NCBI GenBank assembly: GCA_001873585.1
Contig: MNZL01000102.1
Span: 1 to 9,272, forward strand
DNA: 9,272 bases
Direction: 5' to 3'
DNA from: Rhodobacterales bacterium CG2_30_65_12
GTDB taxonomy: Bacteria > Pseudomonadota > Alphaproteobacteria > Rhodobacterales > Rhodobacteraceae
Shown: one piece after another, positions 6,397-9,272 of the stretch
How positions within the stretch are numbered: the first letter of the stretch is position 1
How the letters are laid out: each line of letters opens with the position of its first letter
Notes under the pieces: model-generated
The model's input: the letters and a program-made list of their open reading frames with translations, nothing else
Told to the model about the DNA's origin: nothing
Database searches by the model: none
Program-made: the position numbers and the translations under genes

Positions 6397-6792
6397 TTAT
6401 TTCAGATGCTCGTCGATCAGCTCTTCGGCATCAAACCCGAGCGCTTCCAGCCCTGAGGCGAGGTAATCAGACAGCATTGGGATGCCCAGAAGGTAATCTT
6501 GCGTGGGTGCCGAAGCCTCGGACCTCGCCGTTGCGATCGCTTCCTCGAGATCGTCGGCACTGAAGGTATCGCGGCCAATCCACATCAGCGCCACCAGGCT
6601 CACCTGCTCGTCCTTGTTGAGATCGGCAATATAGGACCGCAGCTCATCCTCGGTGGCGTCAGAGGGCCGTGATTCGAGGATCGAATCGGCGTCCGCCTCA
6701 TCTTGCGGGGTATCCCAGCGCCCGGTCTTGGCATCGAGCTCACGCGCGCGGATGATGATCCAAGCCACCTTCGAGGGGCTGATTTCCAGCAT
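6397..6792 (-). CDS. DUF3775 domain protein, unknown function
   Basis: A small acidic cytoplasmic protein of 131 aa from the preferred start (138 aa from an upstream in-frame ATG at 6811-6813). It has no signal peptide or membrane segment. After an N-terminal 'MLEISPSKVAWIIIRARELDAK' helix region and an acidic linker comes a helical domain with 'DELRSYIADLNKDEQVSLVALMWIGRDTF', 'DLEEAIATARSEA' and 'DYLLGIPMLSDYLASGLEALG', which I recognise as DUF3775 (PF12616), a proteobacterial family without known function. The ATG at 6790-6792 is preferred because AAGGA lies 6 bases upstream and the family usually begins near 'MLEI'. It lies 62 bp after rmuC on the same strand and may be the last gene of a mutL-rmuC transcript. 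That proximity alone does not show a repair role. Confidence 0.8.
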   Translation of the reverse strand: MLEISPSKVAWIIIRARELDAKTGRWDTPQDEADADSILESRPSDATEDELRSYIADLNKDEQVSLVALMWIGRDTFSADDLEEAIATARSEASAPTQDYLLGIPMLSDYLASGLEALGFDAEELIDEHLK

Positions 6793-6854
6793 GGCCGTTC
6801 CTTCGCTTTCCATGCCTCACCCTAGCGCGAAGCGCGGCTGCACGACAAGGCCGC

Positions 6855-8087
6855 TCAGCTCTTCTTCGGCAGCGGCACCACCGGCGCCTCGTCTGGCTCC
6901 GGCGCAAGCTCCTCGAAATCGAAATTGTCGAGCCGCGCCGCGCGCTTTCCGGCCCGTTCAGCGGCCACGCCCACCCCTTCCAGATCGGCCCGCGCCTGGT
7001 TGAAATGGGTGCCGAGCTTGTCGACCCGCTCCACCACCAGCTCCACATCGCGGTGAAGCTGGCGCAGGGTCTTGCGGATCGCCCCGGCCTGCTCGCGCAT
7101 CCGCGCATCTTTCAGAATCGCGCGCATGGTGTTGAGCGTGGCCATGCAGGTGGTGGGCGAGACGATCCACACCCGCGCCTCGAACCCCTCGCGCACCACC
7201 TCGGGATAATTCGCGTGCAATTCGGCATAGACCGCTTCGGAGGGCAGAAACATCAGCGCGCCATCCGCCGTTTCGCCCTCGATGATGTATTTCGCACTGA
7301 TCGCCCTGATATGCGCGCGCACCGCCACCCGCATCGCCCTGGCCGCCTCGCCCTTTTCCCACTGCGTCTCGGCGCGGCGCAGCGCCTCGTAGGCTTCGAG
7401 CGGGAATTTCGAATCGATCACGATCGGGCCGGGCGGGTTCGGCAGATGGATCAGGCAATCGGCCCGCTTGCCGTTTGAAAGCGTGGCCTGCAGCGTAAAA
7501 GCGTCAGACGGCAGCGCCTTGGAGACGATATCGGTGAGCTGGATCTCGCCAAAGGCGCCGCGCGTCTGCTTGTTGGAGAGGATATCCTGCAAGCTCAGCA
7601 CATCGCCCGAGAGCCGGGTGATATTTTCCTGGGCCTTGTCGATGGTGGCGAGCCGCTCCTGCAACTGGGTGAGCGATTGCGTGGTTTTCACCGTGCTGCC
7701 TTGAAGCGACTCGTTCATCCGCTCCTGCAACTCGGCGAGCGAGCGCGCCGACCGCATCGCGTTTTCGTGCAGCCGGTCCTGCATCTGCCGCTGCACTTCG
7801 GCCAGACGCACCTCCATCGCCTGCACTATCTGCGCCTGCCCCGTGGCTTGCGAGTCTGATACCGAACGCAAGCCGCCGGTGAGCTGCTCCTGGCCTTGGC
7901 CGAGGATCTGCACCGCTTGCCCCAACCCGCCGATCTGCTGCGCAAGCTGCTCGGCCATCCGCGCCGAACGCCCGGCGCGCGCGAGCACGACCACGAGCAG
8001 GATCACGATCAGCAGCACCACGCCGGCCGCAACCAGCGCCGCGATCATTGCCGGATCGTTCATGTCGATGGGCAAGGTTTGGGTCAT
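6855..8087 (-). CDS. rmuC: DNA recombination protein RmuC
   Basis: RmuC limits recombination at short inverted repeats in E. coli and has been placed in the PD-(D/E)XK nuclease superfamily by sequence analysis. The 410-aa product has one N-terminal membrane segment (about residues 13-37, 'MIAALVAAGVVLLIVILLVV') with Arg/Lys after it. A long Gln/Glu-rich coiled-coil stretch follows (about 44-165). The RmuC core has 'NKQTRGAFGEIQL' (172-184), 'GKRADCLIHL' (206-215) and 'IVIDSKFPLEAYEAL' (222-236), and then 'ADGALMFLPSEAVYAEL' (274-290) and 'VWIVSPTTCMATLNTMRAILKD' (306-327). Glu181, Asp210, Asp225 and Lys227 are the likely nuclease-like residues. The ATG overlaps the mutL stop by 4 bp (ATGA), indicating translational coupling. 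The membrane anchor would hold the coiled coil and core on the cytoplasmic side. Confidence 0.93.
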   Translation of the reverse strand: MTQTLPIDMNDPAMIAALVAAGVVLLIVILLVVVLARAGRSARMAEQLAQQIGGLGQAVQILGQGQEQLTGGLRSVSDSQATGQAQIVQAMEVRLAEVQRQMQDRLHENAMRSARSLAELQERMNESLQGSTVKTTQSLTQLQERLATIDKAQENITRLSGDVLSLQDILSNKQTRGAFGEIQLTDIVSKALPSDAFTLQATLSNGKRADCLIHLPNPPGPIVIDSKFPLEAYEALRRAETQWEKGEAARAMRVAVRAHIRAISAKYIIEGETADGALMFLPSEAVYAELHANYPEVVREGFEARVWIVSPTTCMATLNTMRAILKDARMREQAGAIRKTLRQLHRDVELVVERVDKLGTHFNQARADLEGVGVAAERAGKRAARLDNFDFEELAPEPDEAPVVPLPKKS

Positions 8088-9272
8088 GTCCGGCCAAACA
8101 GCCTTTCGATATCGGCGAGCTTGAGCTCAACGTAGGTGGGCCTGCCGTGGTTGCACTGGCCCGAATGCGGTGTGGCTTCCATCTCGCGCAACAGCGCGTT
8201 CATCTCGTCAGGCCGCATCCAGCGCCCGGAGCGGATCGAGCCATGGCAGGCGGCGGTGGAGAGCACCGCTTCGATCCGTGCTTGCAGTTTGGTGGAGCTG
8301 CCGAGATCGGCGAGTTCGTCGAGAATATCGTGGATCAAGGCTTCGGCGTTCACCGGCCCCAGAATGGCCGGCGTTTCGCGCACCGCGATGGCCCCGCCGC
8401 CAAAGGGCTCGATCCCAAGCCCCAACCGCGAAAGCTCCTCGGCCATGCCAAGCAGCATCTGCGCCTCGCCTTGCGAAAGCTCGACGATCTCGGGGATCAG
8501 CAGCGCCTGCCCGGCAACGCCGCTCGCCTCCATCTGCGCTTTCAGCTTTTCATAATTGAGCCGCTCGTGCGCCGCGTGCATGTCGACAATCACCATGCCG
8601 TCGGCGGTTTGAGCGACGATGTAATTCTCATGCACCTGTGCGCGCGCCGCACCGAGCGGCAGGCTTTCGGCAGCCTCGATCGCGTCCGGTTCCGGCGCAT
8701 CCCAGCGCGCCGAGGGTTGGGCCGCTTCGGCAAAGCCCGGTTGCGGCGCCTGCATCGCGGTGGCGTAGCGGGCCAGGCCGGGCGAGGGCCTGTCCATCTG
8801 GTAGAAGCGCGGCGGCGAGCCCTCGGGGCGGAACGCGCCCAGCGTGGCGCCCGCAACGGTGGTGGAGGCGCGGTGCCCGGCTTCGGCGAGCGCGTGGCGC
8901 AGGGCGGAAACGATCAGCCCCCGCGCCACCCCCGGCGCGCGGAAGCGCACCTCGGATTTGGCCGGGTGCACGTTCACGTCAACCAGATGCGGATCGCAGG
9001 TGATGAACAGCGCCGCCGCCGGGTGACGGTCACGGCTGAGAAAATCGAAATATGCCGCGCGCAACGCGCCGATCAGCAGCTTGTCGCGCACCGGGCGGCC
9101 GTTGACGAAGAGAAACTGCGCCACCGCCGCGCCGCGCGAATAGGTCGGCAGCGCGGCAAAGCCGGTAAGCCGCAGCCCCTCGCGCTCGGCGTCGATGGCA
9201 AGCGCGTTCTCGGAAAACTCGCGGCCCAGCACCTGCCCCAGCCGCCCGGCGAGCGCGCCAAACATGTCGCCC
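8084..9272 (-). CDS. mutL: DNA mismatch repair protein MutL (5' end outside window)
   Basis: MutL links mismatch recognition by MutS to strand removal. Only the C-terminal two thirds (about 395 codons) are inside the window. The frame is open through the right edge, so the ATG at 9265 is internal and the N-terminal GHKL ATPase domain lies outside. Numbering from that Met, the end of the transducer domain shows 'FLFVNGRPVRDKLL' (51-64) and 'VDVNVHPAKSEVRF' (95-108). A variable proline-rich linker (about 140-200) follows. The C-terminal dimerisation domain has 'DMHAAHERLNYE' (228-239), 'ACHGSIRSGR' (339-348) and 'QCNHGRP' (370-376). These are the metal-binding motifs of MutL proteins that nick DNA themselves, as expected for a lineage without MutH. 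The first motif has Met where the consensus DQHA(X)2E(X)4E has Gln. The stop overlaps the rmuC start. Confidence 0.96.
   Translation of the reverse strand, partial: GDMFGALAGRLGQVLGREFSENALAIDAEREGLRLTGFAALPTYSRGAAVAQFLFVNGRPVRDKLLIGALRAAYFDFLSRDRHPAAALFITCDPHLVDVNVHPAKSEVRFRAPGVARGLIVSALRHALAEAGHRASTTVAGATLGAFRPEGSPPRFYQMDRPSPGLARYATAMQAPQPGFAEAAQPSARWDAPEPDAIEAAESLPLGAARAQVHENYIVAQTADGMVIVDMHAAHERLNYEKLKAQMEASGVAGQALLIPEIVELSQGEAQMLLGMAEELSRLGLGIEPFGGGAIAVRETPAILGPVNAEALIHDILDELADLGSSTKLQARIEAVLSTAACHGSIRSGRWMRPDEMNALLREMEATPHSGQCNHGRPTYVELKLADIERLFGRT

Noticed and set aside
8546..8584. MutL endonuclease motif reads DMHA instead of DQHA, suggesting loss of activity
   Set aside because: The Asp, His and both Glu residues are kept, as are the ACHGSIRSGR and CNHGRP motifs. 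From memory, Met at this place also occurs in other proteobacterial MutL proteins with nicking activity.
6384..9272. mutL-rmuC-DUF3775 block as a defence island
   Set aside because: mutL and rmuC are ordinary housekeeping repair genes, and no restriction, toxin, phage or mobile-element gene is present.

Overview
The window reads as core chromosome of a high-GC alphaproteobacterium, most likely Rhodobacterales (Roseobacter/Rhodobacter group). The evidence is a DUF3576 lipoprotein gene directly upstream of leuS, a small Rhodobacter-type porin ending in Phe, a DUF3775 protein, a MutL of the endonuclease type, and an intergenic sequence at the left edge resembling one common between genes in that order. 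I see no insertion sequence, phage, CRISPR, tRNA or rRNA, and no clear sign of recent transfer.

Layout. Positions 1-345 hold no convincing gene; they contain a small hairpin motif, a short inverted repeat and a doubtful 69-codon frame. A leftward block follows: a DUF3576 lipoprotein gene (start 4505), leuS (start 3918) and holA (start 1368). leuS and holA are separated by 3 bases. A 9-bp GC-rich hairpin lies between the lipoprotein gene and leuS. Diverging from this block, after a 258-bp control region rich in inverted repeats, a porin gene runs rightward (4764-5630) and ends at a textbook intrinsic terminator with a UUCG loop. The PLP-binding protein YggS (5730-6383) runs the same way. Converging on it with a 13-bp gap is a second leftward block whose order of transcription is mutL (cut by the right edge), rmuC (4-bp overlap with mutL) and a DUF3775 gene.

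Function. The left block joins leucyl-tRNA charging, the clamp-loader delta subunit and an envelope lipoprotein. The right block joins mismatch repair (MutL) and a putative nuclease that limits recombination (RmuC) with an uncharacterised acidic protein. The porin is an outer-membrane diffusion channel and YggS a PLP-homeostasis protein.

I did not find a new biological system. The points most worth a second look are the lack of lptE between leuS and holA, the stacked inverted repeats in the porin leader, the hairpin in front of leuS, and the two uncharacterised proteins (DUF3576, DUF3775) in conserved-looking contexts. No database search was possible; family names rest on motif recognition.
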